In this document: positions 38,712 to 47,092 of the stretch, piece after piece
How positions within the stretch are numbered: position 1 is the stretch's first letter
Layout of the letters: every line of letters starts with the position of its first letter
Origin: Saccharomonospora viridis DSM 43017
GTDB lineage: Bacteria; Actinomycetota; Actinomycetes; Mycobacteriales; Pseudonocardiaceae
Reading direction: 5' to 3'
Length of the DNA: 64,000 nt
Assembly (NCBI RefSeq): GCF_000023865.1
Contig: NC_013159.1
Location: 1,638,001 to 1,702,000, forward strand
The notes under the pieces: generated by a model
Seen by the model: the letters and a program-made list of their open reading frames with translations, nothing else
Told to the model about the DNA's origin: nothing
The model's database searches: none
Program-made: the position numbers and the translations under genes

Positions 38712-40340
38712 GTGATCACCGCTACCGGGCTCGAACTGCGCGCCGGTTCACGCATCCTGCTGTCCGACACGACGCTGCGTGTCCAACCCGGCGACCGTAT
38801 TGGACTCGTCGGACGTAACGGAGCGGGTAAGACAACCACGCTGCGTGTACTCGCGGGGGAGAGCGACCCGTATGCGGGCGAGGTGACCCGTACCGCGGAG
38901 ATCGGCTACCTACCCCAGGACCCTCGTGAGGGTGATCTGGCGGTCACCGCCAAGGACCGGGTGTTGTCGGCGCGCGGGCTGGATGTGCTGCTCCGCGACA
39001 TGGAGAAGGCGCAGACCGAGATGGCCGAGTTGGCGGACGACACCGCGCGTGACAAGGCCGTGCGCCGTTACGGCCGGTTGGAGGAGCGTTTCGCGGCTCT
39101 GGGCGGGTACGCGGCTGAGAGTGAGGCCGCTCGGATCTGCTCCAACCTGGGCTTGGAGGACCGCGTCCTGCCGCAGCCGTTGCGGACGCTGTCCGGCGGG
39201 CAACGTCGTCGCGTGGAGTTGGCGCGCATCCTGTTCGCCGCCTCGGAGGCGGGCTCGGGAGGGAAGTCGGGCACCATTCTGCTGCTCGACGAGCCCACCA
39301 ACCATCTCGACGCGGACTCCATCACGTGGTTGCGAGGCTTCCTCAAATCCCACACCGGCGGTCTGGTCGTCATCAGCCACGACGTCGACCTGCTCGACGA
39401 GGTGGTCAACAAGGTGTGGTTCCTCGATGCCACGCGCGGCGAGCTCGACAGCTACAACATGAACTGGAAGCGCTATCTCGACGCGCGCGCCACCGATGAG
39501 AAACGGCGCCGGCGGGAACGCGCCAACGCCGAGAAGAAGGCCGCCGCATTGCAACAGCAGGCCGCCAAACTGGGGGCGAAGGCCACCAAGGCCGTCGCCG
39601 CGAAGAACATGGTGCGCAGGGCTGAGCAGATGCTGGCGAACCTCGAGGAGGAGCGACGGGCCGACAAGGTCGCGAACATCAGGTTCCCTGCTCCCGCGCC
39701 GTGCGGTCGGGTCCCGCTGACGGCGGAGAACCTGTCCAAGTCGTACGGCTCGCTGGAGGTCTTCACCGGGGTGGATCTCGCCGTGGACCGTGGTTCCCGG
39801 GTCGTCGTGCTCGGGCTCAACGGTGCGGGTAAGACCACGCTGCTGCGGCTGTTGGCCGGATTGGAGACGCCGGACACGGGACGAGTGGTCCCCGGTCACG
39901 GTCTGCGGTTGGGTTATTACGCCCAGGAGCACGAGACGTTGGACCACGACGCGACCGTGTGGGAGAACATCCGGCATCTGGCCCCGGACGCCGGTGCCCA
40001 GGAGTTGCGCAACCTCCTCGGCTCGTTCCTGTTCAGCGGTGAACAGCTCGATCAGCCCGCGAAAACACTTTCGGGTGGGGAGAAGACCCGGCTTGCGTTG
40101 GCGGCGCTGGTGTCGAGTGCGGCGAATGTGTTGTTGTTGGACGAACCGACGAACAACCTCGATCCGGCGAGCCGGGAGCAGGTGTTGGATGCATTGCGCC
40201 GATACGAAGGCGCTGTGGTTCTTGTGACACATGATCCGGGTGCGGTTGACGCGCTCCAACCCGAACGGGTGATCTTGCTTCCGGACGGCACAGAAGATCT
40301 GTGGTCCGACGATTATCGAGAACTGGTGGAACTCGCCTGA
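38712..40340 (+). CDS. ABC-F family ATPase (ribosome-associated)
   Basis: Soluble protein of 542 residues with two ATPase domains joined by a charged linker (about residues 245-330, rich in Lys/Arg/Ala: EKRRRRERANAEKKAAALQQ) and no membrane segment. This is the layout of ABC-F proteins, which act on translating ribosomes. Walker A motifs are VGRNGAGKTTTLRV and LGLNGAGKTTLLRL; signatures are LSGGQRRRVELA and LSGGEKTRLALA; Walker B motifs are ILLLDEPTNHLD and VLLLDEPTNNLD. The start is GTG with GGAG eight bases before. It matches Rv1473 of M. tuberculosis by position and size. Antibiotic protection cannot be judged from this. Confidence 0.9.
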   Translation: MITATGLELRAGSRILLSDTTLRVQPGDRIGLVGRNGAGKTTTLRVLAGESDPYAGEVTRTAEIGYLPQDPREGDLAVTAKDRVLSARGLDVLLRDMEKAQTEMAELADDTARDKAVRRYGRLEERFAALGGYAAESEAARICSNLGLEDRVLPQPLRTLSGGQRRRVELARILFAASEAGSGGKSGTILLLDEPTNHLDADSITWLRGFLKSHTGGLVVISHDVDLLDEVVNKVWFLDATRGELDSYNMNWKRYLDARATDEKRRRRERANAEKKAAALQQQAAKLGAKATKAVAAKNMVRRAEQMLANLEEERRADKVANIRFPAPAPCGRVPLTAENLSKSYGSLEVFTGVDLAVDRGSRVVVLGLNGAGKTTLLRLLAGLETPDTGRVVPGHGLRLGYYAQEHETLDHDATVWENIRHLAPDAGAQELRNLLGSFLFSGEQLDQPAKTLSGGEKTRLALAALVSSAANVLLLDEPTNNLDPASREQVLDALRRYEGAVVLVTHDPGAVDALQPERVILLPDGTEDLWSDDYRELVELA

Positions 40341-40711
40341 GTGAGTGCTGTTGTCGAAATATCCGGAGTTGAACGTCGTGTCTTGTTGCCGATCTTGACC
40401 CGATGTGCTCAAACGGTGATCAATTGATCACGAATGTCTGCCTGACCAGGCTTATTGCCACTCGGGCCACGAGAGTGCGGCACGGCACTCTTTCGGGTGG
40501 AGTGTGATGTGCCATCGATCGTGACAACAGTGGTCACGTTGACGCGTTCCGTCATTGTTCTCGCTACGGCAAGTACCGTATCGGACGTTTTCGTCGCCAT
40601 TCGAGCATGTTTTTTCGCTGTCGTCTGGCATTCCGCGGCTTAGTGTTCGATCATTGCCACGGCAGGGGCTGAATGTGGCCCGAAACATCAACGGGCGGAA
40701 GGTGGATTGAC
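40341..40711. promoter_or_regulatory. 371-bp gap upstream of the small HTH gene
   Basis: No gene recognised. Palindromes present: a perfect 16-bp GTGATCAATTGATCAC at 40416-40431; a hairpin AGAGTGC-N6-GCACTCT at 40472-40491 followed by TT, a plausible terminator of the ABC-F gene; and CGTGAC-N7-GTCACG at 40520-40538. GGAAGG near 40695 is the ribosome binding site of the next gene. AT content is higher than in flanking genes. Confidence 0.55.
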
Positions 40712-40921
40712 GTGGCAGACCTGAAGAAGGGTGCGCGCATCACCGGAAACACGCGCGAGAAGCTGGCCGCTGACCTGAAGAAGAAGTACGAGAAGGGGGC
40801 GAGCATCCGCGCTTTGGCCGAAGCGACGGGCCGCTCGTACGGCTTCGTTCACCGGGTTCTGTCGGAATCCGGGGTCCAGCTTCGAGGCCGGGGCGGTGCG
40901 ACGCGCGTCAAGAAGAAGTAA
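40712..40921 (+). CDS. Small helix-turn-helix protein
   Basis: A 69-residue, very basic protein with one HTH: LAADLKKKYEKGASIRALAE followed by ATGRSYGFVHRVLSES, then an Arg/Lys-rich tail. Counterparts are found in most actinobacteria next to the ABC-F gene (Rv1473A in M. tuberculosis). The target is unknown. GTG at 40712 is preceded by GGAAGG at good distance; further upstream codons lack that support. The last 14 bases overlap the 3' end of the convergent membrane protein gene. Confidence 0.85.
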   Translation: MADLKKGARITGNTREKLAADLKKKYEKGASIRALAEATGRSYGFVHRVLSESGVQLRGRGGATRVKKK

Positions 40922-42260
40922 GAGGGACGTGACCTTCGACGGTGTCGGAGTCGGGCTCGGTGGTGCTGAGGGGGACCCCGGCCCGACTCCGCAACACCAA
41001 CACCGCTCCCAGTAGCACGGAGACGTACACCAGATAGCCGAAGCGGGTGGCCGTCGTCAGCATGGTGAAGGCGGCAAGACCCACCGCTGTGCGCAGGGCC
41101 GCGTCGGCCGCTGTGCGTGGTGGAATGCGGATCAGCCAGATCAGCACGGCCAGACCCGCGGCGGCGAGGATGGTGAACGCAAGCACGGTACCGACGGTGC
41201 CGGTGCTGGCGAGGAGATGTCCCGGTAACGGGCTCGCGGCCGGTGACGCCACCGCTGCCAGCCCGGTCGGGAACAACAACACGTGCTCCACGAACGCGCG
41301 CGGGTCCACTACGAGCACGGGCACGGTCACCAGTAGTGATGCGGTGATGAACACCGCGGTGAAACGGGCCAGTGCGCGGACCCCGAGCCGTGTCGTGACG
41401 ACGAACGCGAGGACCACCACGGCGGGTGCCGCGATGAGTTTCGCGCTGGCCACCAGCGCGCAGACGATCGCCGACCAGATCGGACGATCCGCGGCGGCGA
41501 GTGCGGTGGCCAACACGATCAGGCCCACGATCGCCAGATCGGGACCCGCCGTCGTCGATGTCAGCGCCGTCAACGGGAACACGACCGCAAGTTGCGCCCC
41601 GCGCAGCGGTACGGAGGACACCCGCAGCAGTCGGAGGCTCGCGATGACGCAGACCGCGGCCACGACGAGGAACACCAGTCGCGCGTCGGTGAGCACATCG
41701 ATGACGGGGTGACCGTTCGAGAGGGCACGGGGTAGACCGAACACGGCCATGATCGGGCCGTACGGGGTGTAGTCGTAGACGTCGGGTGCGCGGCCGAGAC
41801 CGGCGATGTCCAGATAGGGCGTTCCCGTAGCCAGTAAGGTGCTCGCCGACCGTTCGATGACCCAAACCTCGGGCTGCGCGCTCCACAGGTTTTCGTCGTC
41901 GGTCCAGTCGCCTCCCGACACCTCCCGCCGTACGAGGAGTGTCACCAAAGGGGTGAGCATGCCCACGATCCCGATGGCGGCCACCCCCGTCCAACGAGAC
42001 CGCAGCCGTGACCGCGTGTGGTGTGCGGTGAGCAACAGCCAACAGGTGTGGGCCAGTGCCAGCGCGTACCCGACAACGGCGCAGGCGCCCCAGACCCGGA
42101 ATCCGAGGTGCTTGTCGGTCAGGGTCAGGACCAGTGCGTACGCGGCGCAGCCGAGATAGAGGGCGGCGTCGACGGCCAGGGGTCGCCGTGCCAACGCCAG
42201 GCGTGCCCGGTTCAGCGGACCCCGCGCCCGATGTCGATCCCCCCGTTCCCGTGTCCCCAT
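40908..42260 (-). CDS. Polytopic membrane protein, GT87/DUF2029-like mannosyltransferase candidate
   Basis: Integral membrane protein of 450 residues with about ten to twelve hydrophobic segments. The region after the fourth span, PYLDIAGLGRAPDVYDYTPYGP, resembles the acidic first loop of GT-C glycosyltransferases (DUF2029/GT87), which use polyprenol-phosphate sugars. No other catalytic motif is evident, so the enzyme role is a suggestion. ATG before GTRERGDRHRARG is used, although the frame continues open upstream across the promoter of the divergent exporter. Converges on the small HTH gene with a 14-base overlap. Confidence 0.65.
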   Translation of the reverse strand: MGTRERGDRHRARGPLNRARLALARRPLAVDAALYLGCAAYALVLTLTDKHLGFRVWGACAVVGYALALAHTCWLLLTAHHTRSRLRSRWTGVAAIGIVGMLTPLVTLLVRREVSGGDWTDDENLWSAQPEVWVIERSASTLLATGTPYLDIAGLGRAPDVYDYTPYGPIMAVFGLPRALSNGHPVIDVLTDARLVFLVVAAVCVIASLRLLRVSSVPLRGAQLAVVFPLTALTSTTAGPDLAIVGLIVLATALAAADRPIWSAIVCALVASAKLIAAPAVVVLAFVVTTRLGVRALARFTAVFITASLLVTVPVLVVDPRAFVEHVLLFPTGLAAVASPAASPLPGHLLASTGTVGTVLAFTILAAAGLAVLIWLIRIPPRTAADAALRTAVGLAAFTMLTTATRFGYLVYVSVLLGAVLVLRSRAGVPLSTTEPDSDTVEGHVPLTSS

Positions 42261-42413
42261 GACGTTCGAGACTACCGACGCCGTCGGCGCTGTCGGGGGC
42301 GGCGGGCAGAATCGGCCAGGGCAGGAAGACGCGTCCGAGGAACGTGGCGAGCCGACGCTGTCGCGCCGAACACGGGACTGTTGTGGCGAGATCGCGGAAG
42401 GGGCTGCTGTCGG

Positions 42414-44282
42414 ATGGACAACACGTGGTCGCTGTTGCGAGGGGCGATGAAGTCGGCCGACGCCCCGAGTGGGCTGCGCAAGGGGACGGTACGCCGGGTG
42501 GCTCGTTTCGCCCGCCCGCACTGGCGGCGATTGCTCGTGTTCCTCCTGATCACGGTGGTCACGGCCGTGCTGGCCGTGACCACACCTCTGCTGGCAGGTC
42601 GGGTGGTCGACGCCATCGTCGACGGGCGTTCCGTCTCGACGGTGGTGTGGCTGGCCGTGGCCATCGCGCTGATCGCCGTGGTGGACGCCGGGCTCGGACT
42701 CGCGGAACGGTGGCAGTCCGCGCACATCGGTGAGGGGCTCATCCTGGATCTGCGCAAAGCGGTGTTCGAGCACGTCCAGCGCATGCCGATCGCGTTCTTC
42801 CAACGCAGCCGCACCGGTGCGTTGGTGAGCAGGCTCAACAACGACGTCATCGGCGCGCAGCGGACCTTCACGGCCACGCTCTCCGGCTTGGTCACGAACG
42901 TCATCCAGTTGGTGCTCTCACTCGCGGTGATGCTGACCCTGTCGTGGCAGGTCACCCTGCTGGCGCTCGTGCTGTTGCCGATGTTCGTGCTGCCCGCGCG
43001 GAGGGTGGGCAGGCGGATGGCCACCTTGCAACGTGAGTCGGCCGAGCTCAACGCCGCCATGACCAACCAGATGACCGAGCGGTTCTCCGCGCCGGGCGCC
43101 ACGTTGGTGAAGTTGTTCGGCAGGCCGCGGGTCGAGGTCGAGGAGTTCGGCAGACGAGCGGGCCGCGTGCGGGACATCGGAGTGCGTACCGCCATGCTGA
43201 CCCGCTGGTTCATGACCAGCCTCACCCTGGTGTCGGCGTTGGCGCAGGCTCTCGTCTACGGCCTCGGGGGATGGCTGGCGCTGACGGGACGGATCGATGC
43301 GGGGACGGTCGTCGCGCTGGCGTTGCTGCTCACCCGCCTCTACACGCCGCTGACGGCGTTGGCGAACGCACGGGTGGACGTCATGACGGCCCTGGTCTCG
43401 TTTGAGCGGGTGTTCGAGATCCTGGACCTGCAGCCGATGATCACCGAACGTCGCGATCCCACGCCGATTCCGGAGGGCGGGGTGTCGGTGGAGTTCGACG
43501 ACGTACGGTTCGCCTATCCGCCGGCGGACGCCTTCTCCCTCGCCTCGCTCGAGGAAGTGTCCACTCTCGACGATCGAGGTGGGGAGCCGGTGCTGCACGG
43601 TGTGAGCTTCCGTGCCGAACCGGGGCAGATGGTGGCGCTCGTCGGGCCGTCCGGTGCGGGCAAGTCCACCATCGCCTCGCTGGTGGCACGGCTGTACGAC
43701 GTGGATTCCGGTGCCGTGCGGTTGTCCGGCGTGGATGTGCGGGACACCTCGTTCGCGGCACTGCGCAGTACCGTGGGATTCGTCACGCAGGACGGGCACC
43801 TGTTCCACGACACCATTCGGGCCAATCTCGCCTACGCGCGGCCTGAGGCCACCGACGCCGAGATCTGGGAGGTGCTGCGGCGTGCCCGACTGGAGGACCT
43901 CGTCCGCTCGCTGCCCGACGGGCTGGACACCGTGGTGGGCGAACGCGGCTACCGGCTTTCCGGTGGGGAGCGGCAACGGCTGACGATCGCGCGGTTGTTG
44001 CTCGCCCGTCCGCGCGTGGTGGTACTGGACGAGGCCACTGCCCACCTGGACTCCGAGTCCGAGGCCGCGGTCTCGGAGGCGTTGGCCGACGCGTTGCAAG
44101 GACGCACGGCGTTGGTCATCGCTCATCGGCTGTCCACGGTGCGTGCGGCCGACCAGATCCTCGTGATCGAGGACGGGCGTATCGTCGAGCGCGGTACGCA
44201 TTCCGAGTTGCTCGCCCACGGCGGCCGGTACGCCGAGCTGCACCGCACCCAGTTCGACCTCGGCGAACGGTCGGCGGCATGA
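42414..44282 (+). CDS. ABC exporter, fused permease-ATPase
   Basis: Half-transporter of 622 residues: an N-terminal six-span exporter domain (about residues 35-320, e.g. RLLVFLLITVVTAVLAVTTP) and a C-terminal ATPase with Walker A VGPSGAGKSTIASL, signature LSGGERQRLTIA and Walker B VVVLDEATAHLD. It would work as a homodimer exporting lipids, drugs or peptides. ATG 42414 is used; ATG 42447 is possible. The next gene, an alpha/beta hydrolase, starts inside its stop codon (ATGA), so the pair is coupled. Confidence 0.9.
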   Translation: MDNTWSLLRGAMKSADAPSGLRKGTVRRVARFARPHWRRLLVFLLITVVTAVLAVTTPLLAGRVVDAIVDGRSVSTVVWLAVAIALIAVVDAGLGLAERWQSAHIGEGLILDLRKAVFEHVQRMPIAFFQRSRTGALVSRLNNDVIGAQRTFTATLSGLVTNVIQLVLSLAVMLTLSWQVTLLALVLLPMFVLPARRVGRRMATLQRESAELNAAMTNQMTERFSAPGATLVKLFGRPRVEVEEFGRRAGRVRDIGVRTAMLTRWFMTSLTLVSALAQALVYGLGGWLALTGRIDAGTVVALALLLTRLYTPLTALANARVDVMTALVSFERVFEILDLQPMITERRDPTPIPEGGVSVEFDDVRFAYPPADAFSLASLEEVSTLDDRGGEPVLHGVSFRAEPGQMVALVGPSGAGKSTIASLVARLYDVDSGAVRLSGVDVRDTSFAALRSTVGFVTQDGHLFHDTIRANLAYARPEATDAEIWEVLRRARLEDLVRSLPDGLDTVVGERGYRLSGGERQRLTIARLLLARPRVVVLDEATAHLDSESEAAVSEALADALQGRTALVIAHRLSTVRAADQILVIEDGRIVERGTHSELLAHGGRYAELHRTQFDLGERSAA

Positions 44283-44989
44283 GTCGGGAAGCAGCGAAGC
44301 GGCGCCCCACGCTGTCCACCCTGCCCGCGCGGACCCCGGAACCGAGGGCCGTGGCGCTTGTGTTGCACGGTGGTGCCGAGTACGGCGCCGAGATCGTCAG
44401 ACCGTGGCGGTTGGCGTATCTGCGGATGGTGCCGGTGGCGCATGCGATCTGGGCGGCGGGGTCGCGGCTCGGCCTGGAGGTGCGGATACTGCGCAACCGC
44501 GTGCGAGGCTGGAACGAGCCCGAACGCCATCCGGTGCACGACGCCCGGTGGGCGCTGGAGACCCTCAGGTCTGAACGACCGGGCCTGCCGATCGCGCTGG
44601 TAGGCCATTCGATGGGGGGACGTGTGGCGCTGCGGGTGTGCGCCGACGAGGCGGTACGCGGCGTGTGTGCGTTCGCACCGTGGACGCCGCGCGACGAACC
44701 GGTCGAATCCGTGACCGGTCGGAGTGTGGTGATCGCCCACGGCGCGCTCGATCGGGTGACCCCGCCCGAGGATTCCTACCGATACGCCGAACGTGCCGAC
44801 GCCCACGCCGCGCGGCTGATCCGCTTCGAGGTCACCGCGGAGAACCACGCGCTGCTGCGTAGGCCGACGTTGTGGAACAGGCTGGCCGCGGAGTTCTCGA
44901 TGCAGGTCACGGGATTGGTTCCGCCACACGGCCTGTTGGAGCGCGCGTTCGCGCGAGAGTCACCCGAACGCTGGCGCCTGCCACTGTGA
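44279..44989 (+). CDS. Alpha/beta hydrolase
   Basis: Protein of 236 residues with an alpha/beta-hydrolase core. The oxyanion-side HGGAEYGAE stretch comes first, the nucleophile elbow is VGHSMGGRVAL, the likely acid Asp is in VIAHGALDRVTPPEDSY, and the His is in VTAENHALLRRP. No signal peptide, so cytoplasmic. Overlaps the exporter gene by four bases, suggesting that they share a substrate, but nothing in the sequence names it. Confidence 0.82.
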   Translation: MSREAAKRRPTLSTLPARTPEPRAVALVLHGGAEYGAEIVRPWRLAYLRMVPVAHAIWAAGSRLGLEVRILRNRVRGWNEPERHPVHDARWALETLRSERPGLPIALVGHSMGGRVALRVCADEAVRGVCAFAPWTPRDEPVESVTGRSVVIAHGALDRVTPPEDSYRYAERADAHAARLIRFEVTAENHALLRRPTLWNRLAAEFSMQVTGLVPPHGLLERAFARESPERWRLPL

Positions 44990-45151
44990 ACACGACCGAC
45001 ACGAGGTGATAAGCGACAAGGCAACCACATGGCCGGAACAACCTGATCGGGGGATAGCGCGTCTACGCCACAGAGGCATGCGGTTAGGTATGCGCGCAGC
45101 AGTACGAGACAGGCGCGTACAGGACAGGCGCGCGGAGCGATCGGAGTGGCC

Positions 45152-46321
45152 ATGACTTACGGCAGGCACCAGGGTGGGCATCGGCCACCGCCTCCAGGCC
45201 GTCGGCCGCCACGCGGCCCCAGGCAGCATCAACAGGCACGGATGATGCCCGTACCGGGCAGTGAACGGGCACGGCAGGCACCGCGCCGACCGCAGTCCAC
45301 TCGGGTGGCGCCTCCACCCGCGCAGCCGCCCCCGCCCGCACCCCGACGGCCGACTTCCGGAGGGCGTCCGCGTCGCAGGCGGTGGTCGTTCGGCAAGGTG
45401 CTGTTGAGTCTGTTGCTGGTGTTCCTGCTGTTCGTCGGCGTCGTGTGGTTCTATCTGGACTCCTCCATCAACCGCATCGACGCCCTGCCCGACTACGAGG
45501 GCAGGCCGGCGGCCGGTGAGGGCACGAACTGGCTGCTTGTCGGTTCGGACTCCCGTGAGGGGCTCGACGAGGAGCGGATGGCGGAACTGTCGACCGGCGA
45601 TACGGGCGGCAAGCGTACCGACACGATCATGATCGCCCACATCCCGGACAACGACACGCCTCCGACGTTGCTCAGCCTGCCGCGTGACTCACGGGTCGAG
45701 ATTCCCGGACATGGGGTCAACAAGATCAACGCCGCGTTCTCGTTCGGTGGTGCTCCCCTGCTGGTGAGAACGGTGGAGCAGGCCACAGGGCTGCGCATCG
45801 ATCACTACGCCGAGATCGGTTTCGGTGGCTTCGCCGAGGTGGTGGATGCCATCGGCGGCGTCGAAATGGACATTCCGGAAGAAATGCGCGACACCAAGAC
45901 CGGGATCGTCATCCCCGCGGGCACGCAGATCCTGGACGGCGCGCAGGCACTCGGTTTCGTCCGCATGCGTTACAGCGAGGCCACACCTCGGTCGGACCTT
46001 GACCGGGTGGCCAACCAGCGGAAATTCATCGGTGCGTTGGCGAGTGAGATCGCGAGCCCGGCCACGTTGCTCAACCCGTTCGACGTCTTCCCGCTACTCG
46101 GTGCCGTGCCGGACGCGCTCACGCTCGACGAGGACGATCATCTGCACCACCTGGTGGCGTTGGCGTGGGCGATGCGGGGGATCGGCGGCGGGGGAGTGGT
46201 CACCACCACCGTGCCTGTCACCTCCGCCTCGGCCGAGAACTGGGATCCGGCGAAGTCGGAGGCGTTGTTCGAGGCGTTGCGCACCGACTCGCCGATCCCG
46301 GAGGAAGTCCTCATGGAGTGA
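45152..46321 (+). CDS. LytR-CpsA-Psr (LCP) family cell-wall ligase
   Basis: Anchored protein of 389 residues that likely transfers polymer (arabinogalactan or similar glycan) from a lipid carrier to peptidoglycan outside the membrane. It has a cytoplasmic Pro/Arg/Gln-rich tail of 78 residues, one membrane span (82-101), and an LCP domain: LLVGSDSREGLDEE, GKRTDTIMIAHI, LLSLPRDSRVEIPGHG, GFVRMRYSEATPRSDLDRV. These contain the conserved Arg/Asp residues that bind pyrophosphate. GGAG at 45143-45146 points to ATG 45152. A 15-bp tandem duplication (GACAGGCGCG at 45108 and 45123) lies in the leader. Confidence 0.9.
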   Translation: MTYGRHQGGHRPPPPGRRPPRGPRQHQQARMMPVPGSERARQAPRRPQSTRVAPPPAQPPPPAPRRPTSGGRPRRRRWSFGKVLLSLLLVFLLFVGVVWFYLDSSINRIDALPDYEGRPAAGEGTNWLLVGSDSREGLDEERMAELSTGDTGGKRTDTIMIAHIPDNDTPPTLLSLPRDSRVEIPGHGVNKINAAFSFGGAPLLVRTVEQATGLRIDHYAEIGFGGFAEVVDAIGGVEMDIPEEMRDTKTGIVIPAGTQILDGAQALGFVRMRYSEATPRSDLDRVANQRKFIGALASEIASPATLLNPFDVFPLLGAVPDALTLDEDDHLHHLVALAWAMRGIGGGGVVTTTVPVTSASAENWDPAKSEALFEALRTDSPIPEEVLME

Positions 46322-46760
46322 GCCTCGGTGTCGGCTGGGGAGGCCGTCCTGCGATCGGGCCTTCCACGACCGTGACACCGGGTCGGGGACCGGGCGGGGC
46401 TTGCCGGTCGCGTCGATCGCGACGAACGTCGACTGAGCGGTCGCGACCTCCGTCCGCGGCCCCGAGGTGTTCCATCGTTCGGAGGCCACCCTGACGGCGG
46501 TGGTCATCGAAGTCCGCCCGACCCGCTCCGATTCGGCGTGCACGCTGAGCGGGTCACCGGCTCGTACCGGGGGCGCGGAAGGTCATCCGGTCCACCGACG
46601 CGGTCACCGCGGGCCGCCGACGTGACGGGCCGCGGCGGCCGTGGCATCGTCGATCAGCTTCATCACCACACCGCCGTGGATGGTGCCGTACAGGTTGATG
46701 TCACCCTCGCTCATGATGTGAGCGAGGGTGACCTGGGAATCGTCCGCGGCGGGATGACAC
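46311..46760 (-). pseudogene. Frame-broken acyl-CoA thioesterase (hotdog, YciA/BFIT-like)
   Basis: Reading the minus strand gives a clear acyl-CoA hydrolase, but split across frames. VTLAHIMSEGDINLYGTIHG and GVVMKLIDDATAAAAARHVG come first, then a TGA in that frame; AVTASVDRMTFRAP continues in a second frame; VRAGDPLSVHAESERVGRTS and later AQSTFVAIDATGKPRPVP return to the first. Each switch falls in a C-run (GGCCCGCGG lacks one C, GCGCCCCCGG has one too many). Two further one-base shifts are needed to join a GTG start at 46760 and a stop at 46311. Either decay or homopolymer sequencing errors would explain this. It lies directly downstream of a cobalamin riboswitch and converges on the LCP gene. 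Confidence 0.8.
46700..46732 (-). repeat. Perfect 14-bp stem near the 5' end of the thioesterase
   Basis: GTCACCCTCGCTCA at 46700-46713 pairs with TGAGCGAGGGTGAC at 46719-46732 around a 5-base loop. It lies about 50 bases downstream of the riboswitch, inside the codons for VTLAHIMSEGD. No T-run follows. It could serve as the expression-platform hairpin, or be a chance result of coding constraints. Confidence 0.6.
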
Positions 46761-46781
46761 TGTGCGCGTGGGCGCGCACGG

Positions 46782-46991
46782 GCAGCGGGCAGGTCTTCGG
46801 ACTCGTAGGCGTGTTCGATCGCTTCCGGAAGGTCGAAGGACGGACGCTACCGGCCGTCGCTTCCCAGGCCGGAGGCCCAGTGCTCTATGACGGCGGTCGT
46901 TTCCCACTCACCGCTGCGAGGCAGTCCCGGACTCACACCGGGCTCCCTCTTGCGACGCCCCGAGGGGCGACCCCACTGCCGAACCCACTGC
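46782..46991 (-). ncRNA. Cobalamin (adenosylcobalamin) riboswitch
   Basis: Read on the minus strand, all main marks of an actinobacterial B12 riboswitch are present. Closing stem P1 pairs GCAGTGGG (46991-46984) with CCCGCTGC (46789-46782). The P3 region is AGCCCGGTGTGAGTCCGGGA, followed by CTCGCAGCGGTGAG, GACCGCCGTC, then CTGGGAAGCGACGGCCGGTA. The B12 box GAGTCCGAAGACCTGCC lies at 46804-46788. A 7-bp hairpin (46762-46779) follows two bases after P1. The only gene downstream on this strand is the broken thioesterase. The bcp gene ends about 100 bp upstream. Confidence 0.93.
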
Positions 46992-47092
46992 GCACCTCAC
47001 CTTACGTCGTGGGGCCGAGGTTCCGGCGGTCCACTCACACCGCCCACACCGAGTCGGAACACCGTTGCGGTGCCCTGCCACGGGCGCGGTGG

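Noticed and set aside
46094-46543. 149-codon minus-strand frame reading from the thioesterase into the LCP gene
   Set aside because: Only its first ~50 codons match the thioesterase; the rest is antisense to the LCP domain and is best explained by a missing base before the true stop.
46311-46760. Programmed frameshifting in the thioesterase
   Set aside because: Shifts occur in simple C-runs, in opposite directions and several times; no slippery heptamer or conserved stimulatory structure was seen. Decay or sequencing error is simpler.
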